A stretch of 64,000 bases of DNA, taken from the NCBI RefSeq assembly GCF_002575655.3, contig NC_053039.3, positions 215,655,622 through 215,719,621 on the forward strand, written 5' to 3'. Position 1 is the first letter of the stretch; every line of letters begins with the position of its first letter. Source of the DNA: Aegilops tauschii subsp. strangulata (lineage: Eukaryota; Streptophyta; Magnoliopsida; Poales; Poaceae). A program made the translations under genes and the position numbers. Shown here piece by piece: positions 23,600 to 36,110 of this stretch. Under the pieces are notes generated by a model that worked only from the letters and a program-made list of their open reading frames with translations, did no database searches and was not told the DNA's origin.

Positions 23600-26500
23600 A
23601 CGTAACCCTTTTACGATGAACCTTTTGTCACCTCCATAATCGAGAAACATATCCTTATTCCACTAAGGATAATTTTGACCGATGTCCAGTGATCTACTCC
23701 TAGATCACTATTGTACTCCCTTGCCAAAATCAGTGTAGGGTATACAATAGATCTGGTACATAGCATGGCATACTTTATAGAACCTATGGCTGAGGCATAG
23801 GGAATGACTTTCATTCTCTTTCTATCTTCTGCTGTGGTCGGGCTTTGAGTCTTACTCAATTTCACACCTTGTAACACAGGCAAGAACTCTTTCTTTGACT
23901 GTTCTATTTTGAACTACTTCAAAATCTTGTCAAGGTATGTACTCATTGAAAAAACTTATCAAGCGTCTTGATCTATCTCTATAGATCTTTATGCTCAATA
24001 TGTAAGCAGCTTCACTGAGGTCTTTCTTTGAAAAACTCCTTTCAAATACTCCTTTATGCTTTGCAGAATAATTCTACATTATTTTCGATCAACAATATGT
24101 CATTCACATATACTTATCAGAAATGTTGTAGTGCTCCCACTCACTTTCTTGTAAATATAGGCTTCACCATAAGTATGTATAAAACTATATGCTTTGATCA
24201 ACTCATCAAAGCGTATATTCCAACTCTGAGATGCTTGCACCAATCCATAGAAGGATCGCTGGAGCTTGCATATTTTGTTAGCACCTTTAGGATTGACAAA
24301 ACCTTCTGGTTGCATCATATACAACTCTTATTTAATAAATCCATTAAGGGACGTAGTTTTGTTTATCCATTTGCCAGATTTCATAAAATGCGGCAATTGC
24401 CAACATGATTCGGACAGACTTAAGCATAGATACAAGTGAGAAACTCTCATCGTAGTCAACACCTTGAGCTTGTCAAAAACCTTTTGCAACAATTCTAGCT
24501 TTGTAGATAGTAACACTACTACCAATGTCCGTCTTCCTCTTGAAGATCCATTTAATCTCAATGGCTCACCAATCATCGGGCAAGTCAATCAAAGTCCATA
24601 CTTTGTTCTTATACATGGATCCCATCTCAGATTTCATGGCCTTAAACCATTTTGCGGAATCTGGGCTCATCATCGCTTCCTCATAGTTCGTAGGTTTGTC
24701 ATGGTCTAGTAACATGACCTCCAGAATAGGATTACCGTACCACTCTGGTGCGGATTTTACTCTGGTTGACCTACGAGGTTCGGTAGTAACTTGATCTGAA
24801 GTTACATGATCACCATCATTAGCTTCCTCACTAATTGGTGTAGGAGTCACAGGAACAGATTTCTTGTGATGAACTACTTTCCAATAAGGGAGCAGGTACA
24901 GTTACCTCATCAAGTTCTACTTTCCTCCCACTCACTTCTTTCGAGAGAAACTCCTTCTCTAGAAAGGATCCATTCTTAGCAACGAATATTTTGCCTTCAG
25001 ATCTGTGATTAGAAGGTGTACCCAACAGTCTCCTTTGGGTATCCTATGAAGACGCATTTCTCCGATTTGGGTTCGAGCTTATCAGGTTGAAACTTTTTCA
25101 CATAAGCATCGCAACTCCAAACTTTAAGAAATGACAGCTTAGGTTTCTTGCTAAACCACAGTTCATACGGTGTCGTCTCAACGGATTTAGATGGTGCCCT
25201 TTTTAACGAGAATGCAGTTGTCTCTAATGCATAACCCCAAAACGATAGTGGTAAATCGGTAAGAGACATCATAGATTGCACTATATCCAATAAAGTATGG
25301 TTATGACGTTCGGACACACCATTATGATGTGGTGTTCCAGGTGGCACGAATTTGTGAAACTATTCCACATTGTTTTAATTGAAGACCAAACTCGTAACTC
25401 AAATATTTGTCTCCGCGATCAGATCGTAGAAACTTTATTTTCTTGTGACGATGATTTTCCACTTCACTCTGAAATTCTTTGAACTTTTCAAATGTTTCAG
25501 ACTTATGTTTCATCAAGTAGATATACCCATATCTGCTCAAATCATCTGTGAAGGTCAGAAAATAACGATACCCGCCGTGAGCCTCAACACTCATCGGATC
25601 ACATACATCAGTATGTATTATTTCCAATAAGCCAGTTGCTTGCTCCATTGTTCCGGAGAACGGAGTTTTAGTCATCTTTCCCATAAGGCATGGTTCGCAA
25701 GCATCAAGTGATTCCAAAATCCCATCAGCATGGAGTTTCTTCATGCGCTTTACACCAATATGACCTAAACGGTAGTGCCACAAATAAGTTGCACTATCAT
25801 AATTAACTTTGCATCTTTTGGCTTCAATATTATGAATATGTGTATCACTACGATCGAGATCCAACAAACCATTTTCGTTGGTGTGTATGACCATAGAAGG
25901 TTTTTATTCATGTAAACGGAACAATAATTGTTCTCTAAATTAAATGAATAACCATATTGCAATAAACATGATCAAATCATATTCATGCTCAACACAAACA
26001 CCAAATAACACTTATTTAGGTTCGATACTAATCCCGAAAGTATAGGGAGTCTGCGATGATGATCATATCAATCTTGGAACCACTTCCAACACACATCGTC
26101 ACTTCACCCTTAACTAGTCTCTGTTTATTCTACAACTCCCGTTTCGAGTTACTAATCTTAGCAACTGAACTAGTATCAAATACTGAGGGGTTCCTATAAA
26201 CACTAGTAAAGTACACATCAATAACATGTATATCAAATATACCTTTGTTCACTTTGCCATCCTTCTTATCCGCCAAATACTTGGGGCAGTTCCGCTTCCA
26301 GTGACCAGTTCCTTTGCAATAGAAGCACTCAGTCTCAGGCTTAGGTCCAGACTTGGGCTTCTTCACTTGAGCAGCAACTCGCTTGCCGTTCTTCTTGAAG
26401 TTCCCCTTCTTCCCTTTGCCCTTTTCTTGAAACTAGTGGTCTTGTCAACCATCAACACTTGATGTTTTTCTTGATTTCTACCTTCGTCGATTTCAGCATC

Positions 26501-27060
26501 ACGAAGAGCTTGGGAATCATTTCCGTTATCCCTTGCATATTATAGTTCATCATGAAGTTCTAGTAACTTGGTGATAGTGACTAGAGAACTTTGTCAATCA
26601 CTATCTTATCTGGAAGATTAACTCCCACTTGATTCAAGTGATTGTAGTACTCAGACATTCTGAGCACATGCTCACTAGCTGAGCAATTCTCCTCCATCTT
26701 GTAGGCAAAGTACTGTCAGAGGTCTCATACCTCTCGACACGGGCATGAGTATGAAATACCAATTTCAACTCTTAGAACATCTTATATGCTCTGTGGCGTT
26801 CAAAACATTTTTGAAGTCCCGGTTCTAAGCCGTAAAGCATGGTGCACTAAACTATCAAGTAGTCATCATACCGAGCTTTTGTTAAACGTTCATAACGTCT
26901 GCATCTGCTTCTGCAATAGGTCTGTCACCTAGCGGTGCATCAAGGACATAATATTTCTGTGCAGCAATGAGGTTAATCCTCAGATCACGGACCAAGTCCG
27001 CATCATTGCTACTAACATCTTTCAACTTAGTTTTCTCTAGGAACATATCAAAATAAAATA
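23600..27060 (-). pseudogene. Copia gag-pol, multiply broken
   Basis: On the minus strand, in order: gag remnants (about 27060-26400); a CCHC knuckle CFYCKGTGHWKRNC (near 26300); a protease remnant with VFDTSSVAK, where the usual motif is DTGS; a GAG-pre-integrase HHCC region and integrase core with IHTDVCDP and LRSDRGD (25894-25322). The integrase third acidic residue lies in SERHNHTLLD (about 25310). RT fragments follow (24850-24100), then an RNase H remnant with KTQSPTTAEDRKRMKVIPYA (about 23860). The RT active site reads YVND at 24099-24110 where the family has YVDD. Several frameshifts and stops separate the blocks. The copy cannot encode a working polyprotein. Confidence 0.85.
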
Positions 27061-28311
27061 GGGGAGCTAAACGCGAGCTATTGATCTACAACATAGATAT
27101 GCTAATACTACCAGGACTAAGTTCATGATAAATTTAAGTTCAATTAATCATATTACTTAAGAACTCCCACTTAGATAGACATCTCTCTAATCCTCCAAGT
27201 GATCACGTGATCCGAATCAACTAAACCATAACCGATCATCACGTGAAATGGAGTAGCTTTCAATGGTGAACATCACTATGTTGATCATATCTACTATATG
27301 ATTCACGCTTGACCTTTCGGTCTCAGTGTTCCGAGGCCATATCTGCATATGCTAGGCTCGTCAAGTTTAACCTGAGTATTCCGCGTGTGCAAAACTGGCT
27401 TGCACCCGTTGTAGATGGACGTAGAGCTTATCACACCCGATCATCACGTGGTGTCTGGGCACGACGAACTTTGGCAATGGTGCATACTCAGGGAGAACAC
27501 TTTTATCTTGAAATTTAGTGAGAGATCATCTTATAATGCTACCGTCAATCAAAGCAAGATAAGATGCATAAAAGATAGACATCATATGCAATCAATATAA
27601 GTGATATGATATGGCCACAATCATCTTGTGCTTGTGATCTCCATCTCCGAAGCACCGTCATGATCACCATCGTCACCGGCGCGACACCTTGATCTCCATC
27701 GTAGCATCGTTGTCGTCTCGCCAATCTTATGCTTCTACGACTATCGCTACCGCTTAGTGATAAAGTAAAGCATTACAGGGCGATTGCATTGCATACAATA
27801 AAGCGACAACCATATGGCTCCTGCCAGTTGCCGATAACTCGGTTACAAAACATGATCATCTCATACAATAAAATTTAGTATCATGTCTTGACCATATCAC
27901 ATCACAACATGCCCTGCAAAAACAAGTTAGACGTCCTCTACTTTGTTGTTGCAAATTTTACGTGGCTGCTACGGGCTTAGCAAGAACCGTTCTTACCTAC
28001 GCATCAAAACCACAACGATAGGTTGTCAAGTTGGTGATGTTTTAACCTTCGCAAGGACCGGGCGTAGCCACACTCGGTTCAACTAAAGTTGGAGAAACTG
28101 ACACCCGCCAGCCACCTGTGTGCAAAGCACGTCGGTAGAACCAGTCTCGCGTAAGCGTACGCGTAATGTCGGTCCGGGCCGCTTCATCCAACAATACCGC
28201 CGAACCAAAGTATGACATGCTGGTAAGCAGTATGACTTATATCGCCCACAACTCACTTGTGTTCTACTCGTGCATATGACATCTACGCATAAAACCTGGC
28301 TCGGATGCCAC

Positions 28312-30037
28312 TGTTGGGAACGTAGTAATTTCAAAAAAAATCCTACGCACACGCAAGATCATGGTGATGCATAGCAACGAGAGGGGAGAGTGTTTTCCAC
28401 GTACCCTCGTAGACCGAAAGCGGAAGCGTTAGCACAACGCGGTTGATGTAGTCGTACGTCTTCACGATCCGACCGATCAAGTACCGAACGCACGGCACCT
28501 CCGAGTTCAGCACACGTTCAGCCCGATGACATCCCTTGAACTCCGATCCAGTTGAGTGTTGAGGGAGAGTTTCGTCAGCACGACGGTGTGGTGACGATGA
28601 TGATGTTCTACCGACGCAGGGCTTCGCCTAAGCACCGCTACAGTATTATCGAGGTGGACTATGGTGGAGGGGGGCACCGCACACGGCTAAAAGATCAAAA
28701 GATCAATTATTGTGTCTCTAGGGTGCCCCCTGCCCCCGTATATAAAGGAGCAAGGGGGAGGTGCGGCCGGCCAGAAGGGGGCGCGCCAGGAGGAGTCCTA
28801 CTCCCACCGGGAGTAGGACTCCCTCCCTTTTCCTTGTTGGATTAGGAGTGGAGGGGGAAAGAGGTGGAGGAGAAGAAGGAAAGGGGGGCGCCGCCCCCCT
28901 CTCCTTGTCCTATTCGGACTAGGGGGGAGGGGCGCGCGGCCCTTGCCCTGGCCGCCTCTCCTCTTCCCCACTATGTCCCATTAACCCCGGGGGGGTTCCG
29001 GTAACCCCTCCGGTACTCCGGTAAAATCCCGATTTCACCTGGAACACTTCTGATCCAAATATAGGCTTCCAATATATCAATCTTCATGTCTCGACCATTT
29101 CGAGACTCCTCGTCATGTCCGTGATCACATCCGGGACTCCGAACAACCTTCGGTACATCAAAACATATAAACTCATAATATGACTGTCATCGAAACATTA
29201 AGCGTGCGGACCCTACGGGTTCGAGAACTATGTAGACATGACCGAGACACGTCTCCGGTCAATAACCAATAGCGGAACCTGGATGCTCATATTGGCTCCC
29301 ACATATTCTACGAAGATCTTTATCGGTCAAACCGCATAACAACATACGTTGTTCCCTTTGTCATTGGTATGTTACTTGCCCGAGATTCTATCGTCGGTAT
29401 CTCAATACCTAGTTCAATCTCGTTACCGGCAAGTCTCTTTACTCGTTCCGTAATACATCATCCCGCAACTAACTCATTAGTTGCAATGCTTGCAAGGCTT
29501 ATAGTGATGTGCATTACCGAGTGGGCCCAGAGATACCTCTCCGACAATCGGAGTGACAAATCCTAATATCGAAATACGCCAACCCAACAAGTACCTTTGG
29601 AGACACCTGTAGAGCACCTTTATAATCACCCAGTTACGTTGTGACGTTTGGTAGCACACAAAGTGTTCCTCCGGTAAACGGGAGTTGCATAATCTCATAG
29701 TCATAGGAACATGTATAAGTCATGAAGAAAGCAATAGCAGAATACTAAACGATCGAGTGCTAAGCTAACGGAATGGGTCAAGTCAATCACATCATTCTCC
29801 TAATGATGTGATCCCGTTAATCAAATGACAACTCATGTCAATGGCTAGGAAACATAACCATCTTTGATCAACGAGCTAGTCAAGTAGAGGCATACTAGTG
29901 ACACTCTGTTTGTCTATGTATTCACACAAGTATTATGTTTCCGGTTAATACAATTCTAGCATGAATAATAAACATTTATCATGATATAAGGAAATAAATA
30001 ATAACTTTATTATTGCCTCTAGGGCATATTTCCTTCA
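28312..30037 (-). repeat. Copia 5' LTR, 1726 bp
   Basis: It is the partner of 21494-23224. It contains a short duplication (TGCCCCCTGCCCCCG, near 28723) absent from the other LTR and other small differences, which shows divergence since insertion. Confidence 0.9.
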
Positions 30038-30840
30038 GTGAAAACCTGTGAACAGAACTCGAAACTCTAAAAGACTGGACGCTAAGACCAGCAACTCGAC
30101 ACGACGATGCAACCGCAAATTCAACAAAGCAAAACACCGAACAGAAAATTGCAAAAGGCTCGGATTGGTTCGGATATGATGATCTAACCCTAATTTTTTT
30201 GTGGTTTTTTCGTGGACTGTAGGATAAAGAACAGATGCGATCTAAACTATGAAAAACTGGAAAATCTCACCAAGCAACCTGGAAATTTGATACCACTTGA
30301 TAGAGGCAAAGGTGTCTCGTCTTTCGATGAGATGGTGGCTATTGTTTTCAGTGGAGTAGACTTTGAGGATCCGACTACGAACGTGCGAGGACGTCGCGCC
30401 TTAGCAATCGCTAAACCAACTCCGAGAGGTTATTGATTATGCCGGAGCACGATCAACCTGACCACGAGGGTCTGTTTCCTGCACACAAACGAAGAACAAG
30501 CAAGAGATTGAAATTTCAATATGGATATTGCGACTATAAGAGAAAAGCTTTATTAATGAAGGTGGGGTTCTGTGACATCTTTATCTGGTCGTAGAACACA
30601 AACGAAGTACGCGAAGTTGCTGCTATAGCGAACTTTTAATCTAAACAAAACCCAAAATCTAAACGGTGCCTTAATGGATGTATTTGTAGGGGGGAGAGAG
30701 GGGATTTCGTCCCCCTTGGCAAGGTGGGACTAAAACACCTCCTGAGTCATTTCCCCTACAATACAGACTCTAAAAAATAGCCTATAAGTAATATTTCAAA
30801 ATTACATGGACCTAACCCAAAAATAAGGTGGCGTGACACC
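30038..30840 (-). mobile_element. Gypsy LTR followed by primer-binding site and leader
   Basis: On the minus strand the LTR ends ...CCTCTATCA at about 30298. After two bases comes TGGTATCAAATTTCC, matching the start of an initiator-Met tRNA primer site (TGGTATCA). Leader sequence runs on to 30038 and, beyond the copia, to 20808. The other side of the LTR (above about 30770) borders the 3' end of a gypsy reading frame. The LTR start cannot be fixed without its partner; it lies between about 30760 and 30840. Confidence 0.5.
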
Positions 30841-31015
30841 TATATTAAGCTATGGACAAATTTTTTATATGAAAGGGCATCTTTTATATTTCGTCCATGT
30901 TCTTGTATGTCATCATGGTGGCTCCAAAGTACTGAAAACTCCACCAGAAACTCTGTTCTTGTTCCCCTTGCGCGCGTCATCTTCTCCATGCTTGATCATG
31001 CTCCAATGTTCAGCG
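30841..31015 (-). pseudogene. Gypsy polyprotein C-terminal end, piece below the CACTA
   Basis: The minus strand continues a reading frame from the CACTA insertion point at 31015: HWSMIKHGEDDA, then VFSTLEPP and a TGA near 30925. It joins in phase to the piece at 43160-43377 when the CACTA and one copy of GCG are removed. It is followed by a 3' UTR and the LTR. Confidence 0.7.
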
Positions 31016-31039
31016 CACTACTAGGAAAAGGGCTATAGA

Positions 31040-31400
31040 TAATACGGGCACTAATGGCGCACCAGACATGCGGTGCGCCACTACTATATAGCAGTGGCGC
31101 ACCGTGTGTTGGTGCGCCATTAGTGTGATAGACACTAATGGCGCACCACAACCATGGTGCGCCACTACTAACATTTTTTTTCTTTTTTCCAAAAATACTA
31201 ATGGCGCACCGGGGCACAGTGCGTCATTACTAGTTTTAACTAGTAATGGCGCACCAGTCACCCCGTGCGCCACTACTATCATTTTTTGTTTTTTGTTTTG
31301 CAAAACTACTAATGGTGCACCGCCAGCTGGTGCGCCATTAGTAACCAGGGTTACTAATGGCGCATTTGTGGGTGGTGCGCCATTAGTAACATGGGACCAG
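31040..31400. repeat. CACTA left subterminal repeat array
   Basis: About ten inverted and direct copies of a 14-mer, ACTAATGGCGCACC or its complement, occur here, often as small hairpins around 15-30 bp spacers. These are the expected binding sites for the element-encoded DNA-binding protein in CACTA systems. Long frames read through the array are repeat artefacts. Confidence 0.9.
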
Positions 31401-31878
31401 CTAGATATTTTGGACAGCCACCTACACACTCACTTTCCCCACTTCATTCTCCCCACCTCCTCCTCCAAGCTTGTCTCGGCTGCCTCCTCCTCCTCACCTC
31501 ATTTGCACCATAGATTCATCCAAATTAAGTGGTTAAATTACCTTTTTTTGATAGGTAAGTAAGGGGAAAGCTTTCTTTATGTTGTAGATCTACTTTTTTC
31601 TCCCTCCAACAACGTGCACATGCACTTTTTATGGCCTAGCTAGATCTATGTATGTTTGTGGTGTTGCATATGTTTGTGGTGTTGCATATATGTTTGTGTT
31701 TGCAGGTACCGGTATTTGAAATGCGATAGTTGCCAATATTTTGCCGGAATGTTGATTCATTTCCGTTTCGGCGAGAATTTTGGGACTATGCATTCTTTTT
31801 GGTCCTATTTTTAGGCAAAGTCATGCCAAATTTTTTCTTGGTTCTAAAATATCGTTTTGCTCTACCCCGCAGGCAACC

Positions 31879-34800
31879 ATGGTCCGCACGATGACCGAAG
31901 GCATCGTGAATAGGTTTTTGAGCTCCGCAAAGGCCGAGATGCTTCAAAAGAACGAGACGGAGATAAGATGTCCGTGTCGAAGATGCAAGCTGAGGAGCCT
32001 TATGGACCGGATTCCGTACAGGTGCGGGACCACCTGCTATTCGTGGTTTCATGGATGGCTATCGGTGGCAAGGTGATGAAGATGATTATGAAGTCGTCCA
32101 TGGGGGCCGGGCAAGAAATGAGGAAGGGCAGCAAGACAACCGCGGCGAGGGCGGGCGAGAAGACGAAGAATCTCCAGGACATGATCACGAAGTAGATGCA
32201 GTACACAGTCATCATGTAGAAGATGCCAGACATGATGATGAGGAAGATGCCGGAGCAGATGAAGGGCATGATCATGAAGATGAAGAAGCCGGAGCAGACG
32301 ACGATGGACCATCGATGGGTTGGGTGCAAGACCCTCATATTCAAGAGTTGCTTCTCAAGCAGACGGATAACACAAGAGCTGCCGCCCGAGAGAAAGCCAA
32401 GCTGGATCAACGGGAGATAAACGCGGTTACTCCACTGTATGAAGGATGCAGGCTCGAGGATACCCGCCTGAAAATAACGCTCATGGCTCTGGAGATGAAG
32501 GTAAAACACAAAATGACCGACGCATGCTTCGACGAGAACATGTCATTCTTGCACGAACGTCTTCCCAAGGGGAACAAGTGCCCGAGCAGTTTCGAGGAGG
32601 CGAAGAAAATCATGTGTCCTCTGGATTTACCGCACGTGAAATACCATGTGTGCATGAACAATTGCATCATTTATCGGGACAAGCACGCGGAGTCTACCAT
32701 AAGTCTGGTGTGCGGCGTCACTCGATACAAGAAGAGGAAGAAAGCTCCTCAAAAAGTGGTGTGGTACTTTCCGATCACTCCTCGTCCGCAGCGGTATTTC
32801 GCGGACCCTAAGGTAGCAAAGCTCTTGCGTTGGCATGCGGATAGGGAGGAGAAGAAGCGAGAAGATGACGCAAATGATCCGGAGATAAATAAAAAAGGCA
32901 AGATGCTGAGTCACCCTAAGGATGGGAGCCAGTGGCAAGCATTGAACTTCGAACACCCAGAATTTGGAAACGATCCAAGGAACATCGTGCTGGGCGCGAG
33001 CACCGATGGAGTAAATCCGTTTGGCAGCCAGAGAAGCACACATAGCACCTGGCCTGTGTTTGTGTGGATGTACAACCTTCCCCCTGGTTGTGCATGAAGA
33101 GGAAGTACATTCACATGAGTATGCTAATTGAAGGGCCGAAACAACCAGGGAACGACATCAACCTGTATCTGGGGCTGCTGAAAGAGGAGCTAGACACGCT
33201 GTGGAAAATGCCAGCCAATACGTGGGACGCCGCAGAGAAAGAATATTTCCCTATGAGAGCCGCACTGCTCACGACGGTGCACGACTATCTCGGTTACGGA
33301 TATGTCGCGGGGCAGGTGGTCCACGGATTTTCTGGATGCGTCAGGTGCATGGATGACACAACATATCGCCAGCTAGATAGAGATCCCGGGTCTTCGAAAA
33401 CCATGTTCATGGGACATCGAAGGTGGCTTCGCGACGACGACTCATGGAGGAAACGCAAGGATCTGTTCGATGGTGAAACCGAAACCCGAAAACGCCCGCG
33501 TACGAGGAGCGGCGAGGAAATAGACGAGCTGTTGAAAAATTGGAAAGATTGCCCACTGCCGCGAAAGAAGCAAAAGGCGCCAGAGCCGGGAAAGAAGCGA
33601 AAGGCGCAAGAGCCGCTGCTGAAGGTATGGAAAACGAGGTCTGTTTTCTGGGACTTGCCATACTGGAAGATCCACCGTGTGCCTCACAGCCTTGATGTCA
33701 TGCATATCACGAAGAACGTGTGCGAGAGTCTGCTTGGTACCCTGCTCAACATGCCAGAGAGGACCAAAGATGGGCCGAAAGCAAGGGCAGACTTGAAATC
33801 AATGGGCATCAGGGAGGAGCTTCACGCTAATGATGATGATGATGAGGCGAAGCAGGACACGGAAAGTCGTCGCAAAGGCAAAAAGGCCAAGAAGACCGGA
33901 AATGACTTCCCTCCCGCGTGCTTCACTCTAAGTCAGGAGGAGATCGATCAGTTTTTCACCTACCTCGTAGGAGTAAAACTTCCTTACGGTTACGCGGGGA
34001 AGATAAGCAGATACCTAGGCTCGGCGAAGCAGAAGTTCAGCGGGATGAAGTCTCACGACTGTCACGTGCTGATGACGCAGATACTTCCAGTTGCAATCCG
34101 TGGGATCATGGACGCGCACGTCCGTGAAACGCTTTTAGCCTATGCAACTTTTTCGACGTCATCTCTCGGAAGTCGGTTGGCGTGAGGCAACTCAGAAGGC
34201 TATAGGAAGAGATCGTGGTGATACTATGCGAGCTTGAGATGTACTTCCCGCCCGCATTCTTCGACGTTATGGTGCATCTGGTGGTCCATATCGTGGAGGA
34301 TATCATCCAACTCGGGCCGACGTTCCTGCACAGCATGATGTCGTTCGAAAGGATGAATGGTGTCATCAAAGGATACGTTCGCAACATGTCACGTCCAGAG
34401 GGAAGCATAGCCAGGGGCTTTCTGACAGAAGAGTGCATCTCCTACTGCACGAATTATCTAGGCATCGAGAACCCCGTTGGTCTGCCCGTCAACAGGCACC
34501 TCGGCAGGCTCGCTGGATGGGGTCACCGTGAGGGTCGCCGCGAAATGCATGTCGACTTCGAGGGTCGACTCGCCGACTTTGAAAGAGCAAACCTAGTCGC
34601 GCTACAACACATAGACGTGGTCGATCCTTGGGTGGTAGAGCACAAAACCTTTATTGAGAAGACGTACAATGACCGAGGCCAACAGAGGACGGATGGAGAT
34701 ATAATCAAAGAGCACAACTCATGTTTCACGCGTTGGTTCAAGCAGAAGCTTTTGTCGTACCCTTTACATGAGGATTCTTCCGCGGAAGAACAACTCATAT

Positions 34801-35420
34801 TCGCCTTGTCACAGGGCGCCGAGCACAACCTGATGACGTACGAGGCGTACGATATCAACGGCTACACATTCTACACCGAGGGAAAGGACATGAAGAGCGA
34901 TGGTTATCAGAACTCCGGGGTAATGATGGAATCCTACACCGGTAACGACAAGGACAGATACTACGGAAGGATCGAGGAGATCTGGGAGCTGAGCTACGCT
35001 GGAGAGAAGGTCCCGATGTTCCGTGTCAGATGGGCCAAGAGCGTCCTAAAAGAAGACCGGTATTTCACCACCATGGTTATACCCGAAGCCAAATCCAAGA
35101 CCGCGGGCGCAAACATCACCGCGAAAAATGAGCCATGGGTACTGGCTTCCCAAGTGGACCAATGCTTCTTCATTACCGACCCGTCAAAGCCCAGTCGTGT
35201 TGTCGTGAGGAGAGGCAAAAGGAAGATCATCGGAATGGATGGAGTCGCCAATGAGCAAGACTTCGACAAGTACGGCTACCCGAAGATGGAACATGACGAC
35301 GACGATGAAGTACCAGCATACACCACAAGAAGAAGCAGGACCACCCTACCTAAAGGACGTCCGTTCAAGAGAAGAACTCCATTTACGAAAAATAAGGGCA
35401 AGAAGATTGTGAACAAATAG
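31879..35420 (+). pseudogene. TNP2-like CACTA transposase, frameshifted
   Basis: The ATG at 31879 lies just after a CCCGCAG acceptor. The N-terminal block has a CPCRRCK zinc-binding motif and WFHGW, as in transposase-associated domains. A frame change near 32055 leads to a His/Asp/Glu-rich linker and then the TNP2 core: VWYFPITPRPQRYF, HPKDGSQWQALNFEHPEF, GASTDGVNPF and a STWPV motif. A second frame change near 33085 precedes KRKYIHMSMLIEGPKQPGND, LDVMHITKNVCESLLGTLLN and more. A third near 34130, plus a TAG at 34203-34205, precedes the block from 34215 with MYFPPAFFDVMVHLVVHIV, FERMNGVIKGYVRN, then a DUF4216-like C terminus ending at 35420 in a basic tail. Length and order fit the family. 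With at least three shifts and one stop it is inactive. Confidence 0.9.
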
Positions 35421-36110
35421 CTAGCTAAGATCGATTGTATTTAAATTGTAGCCTTCATTTCTCGATTGTATTTCGACATATTGAAATGATTTCTTCTGTT
35501 CTAGTGTCCTCATGAATATTTATTTATGTTTATTATGGTATTGAATTTCTAACTCACAAAAAGTATTGAATTTGTTAATATTTTTTGAACTCATGAATAT
35601 TTTTAAATTTCATGGGCACTTTTCGAATTCATGAATATTTTTTCAAATTTGATGATATTTTTTCATATTCAATAGCCGCCGACCCCCCGCACCCTCCCCG
35701 GCCCGCTCCACCGCCGCCGAGCACCCCTCGTACCCTCCCCCTCTCCACCGCCGCCGACGACCCCTGCACCCTCCCCCGCTCCACCGCCGCCGCCGACCCC
35801 CCGCACCCTCCCCGCTCCACTACCGCCGACGACCCCCCGCACCCTCCCCTGTCTCCTCGCTCGGTTCCCCCTCCCTCCCCCCCCCCCCCGAGTGCAATTG
35901 CTATACAAAAAAAAAGATTACTAATGGCGCACCTCTCTGGGGTGCGCCATTGCTATCCAAAAAAAAGATTACTAATGGCGCACCTCTCTGGGATGCGCCA
36001 TTGCTATACAAAAAAAAGATTACTAATGGCGCACCGCGTGTGGATGCGCCATTGCTATCAAAAAAAAATAACTAATGGCGCACCGCTTGGGGGTGCGCCA
36101 TTGCTAACCC
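35421..36110. repeat. CT-rich stretch and internal island of subterminal-type repeats
   Basis: The 35680-35890 part is a low-complexity CCGCCG/CCCTCC stretch. From about 35913 to 36107 there are four units of an A-run, GATTACTAATGGCGCACC, a short spacer and GCGCCATTGCTA. These match the CACTA termini except for TTGC in place of TTAG. The long plus-strand frame across 35612-36505 is low-complexity and I do not call it a gene. Confidence 0.75.

Larger units (their letters stand above)
21494..30037 (-). mobile_element. Complete but decayed copia LTR retrotransposon (Angela/BARE-like)
   Basis: The element is 8544 bp with two LTRs (21494-23224 and 28312-30037). On the minus strand LTRs start TGAAGGAAATATGCCC and end CCCAACA. 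Flanking 5-mers are GTGAC (21489-21493) and GTGAA (30038-30042), a target duplication with one mismatch. A primer-binding site follows the right LTR on the minus strand (GTGGCATCCGAGCCAGG, about 28295-28311). A purine tract precedes the left LTR (AAGTGGGAGAC, 23225-23236). Domain order gag, protease, integrase, RT, RNase H is copia-type. Confidence 0.9.

Noticed and set aside
31010..31562. Frames on both strands with repeated NGAP...GAPLV peptides
   Set aside because: They are translations of the GCGCACC subterminal repeats, not proteins.
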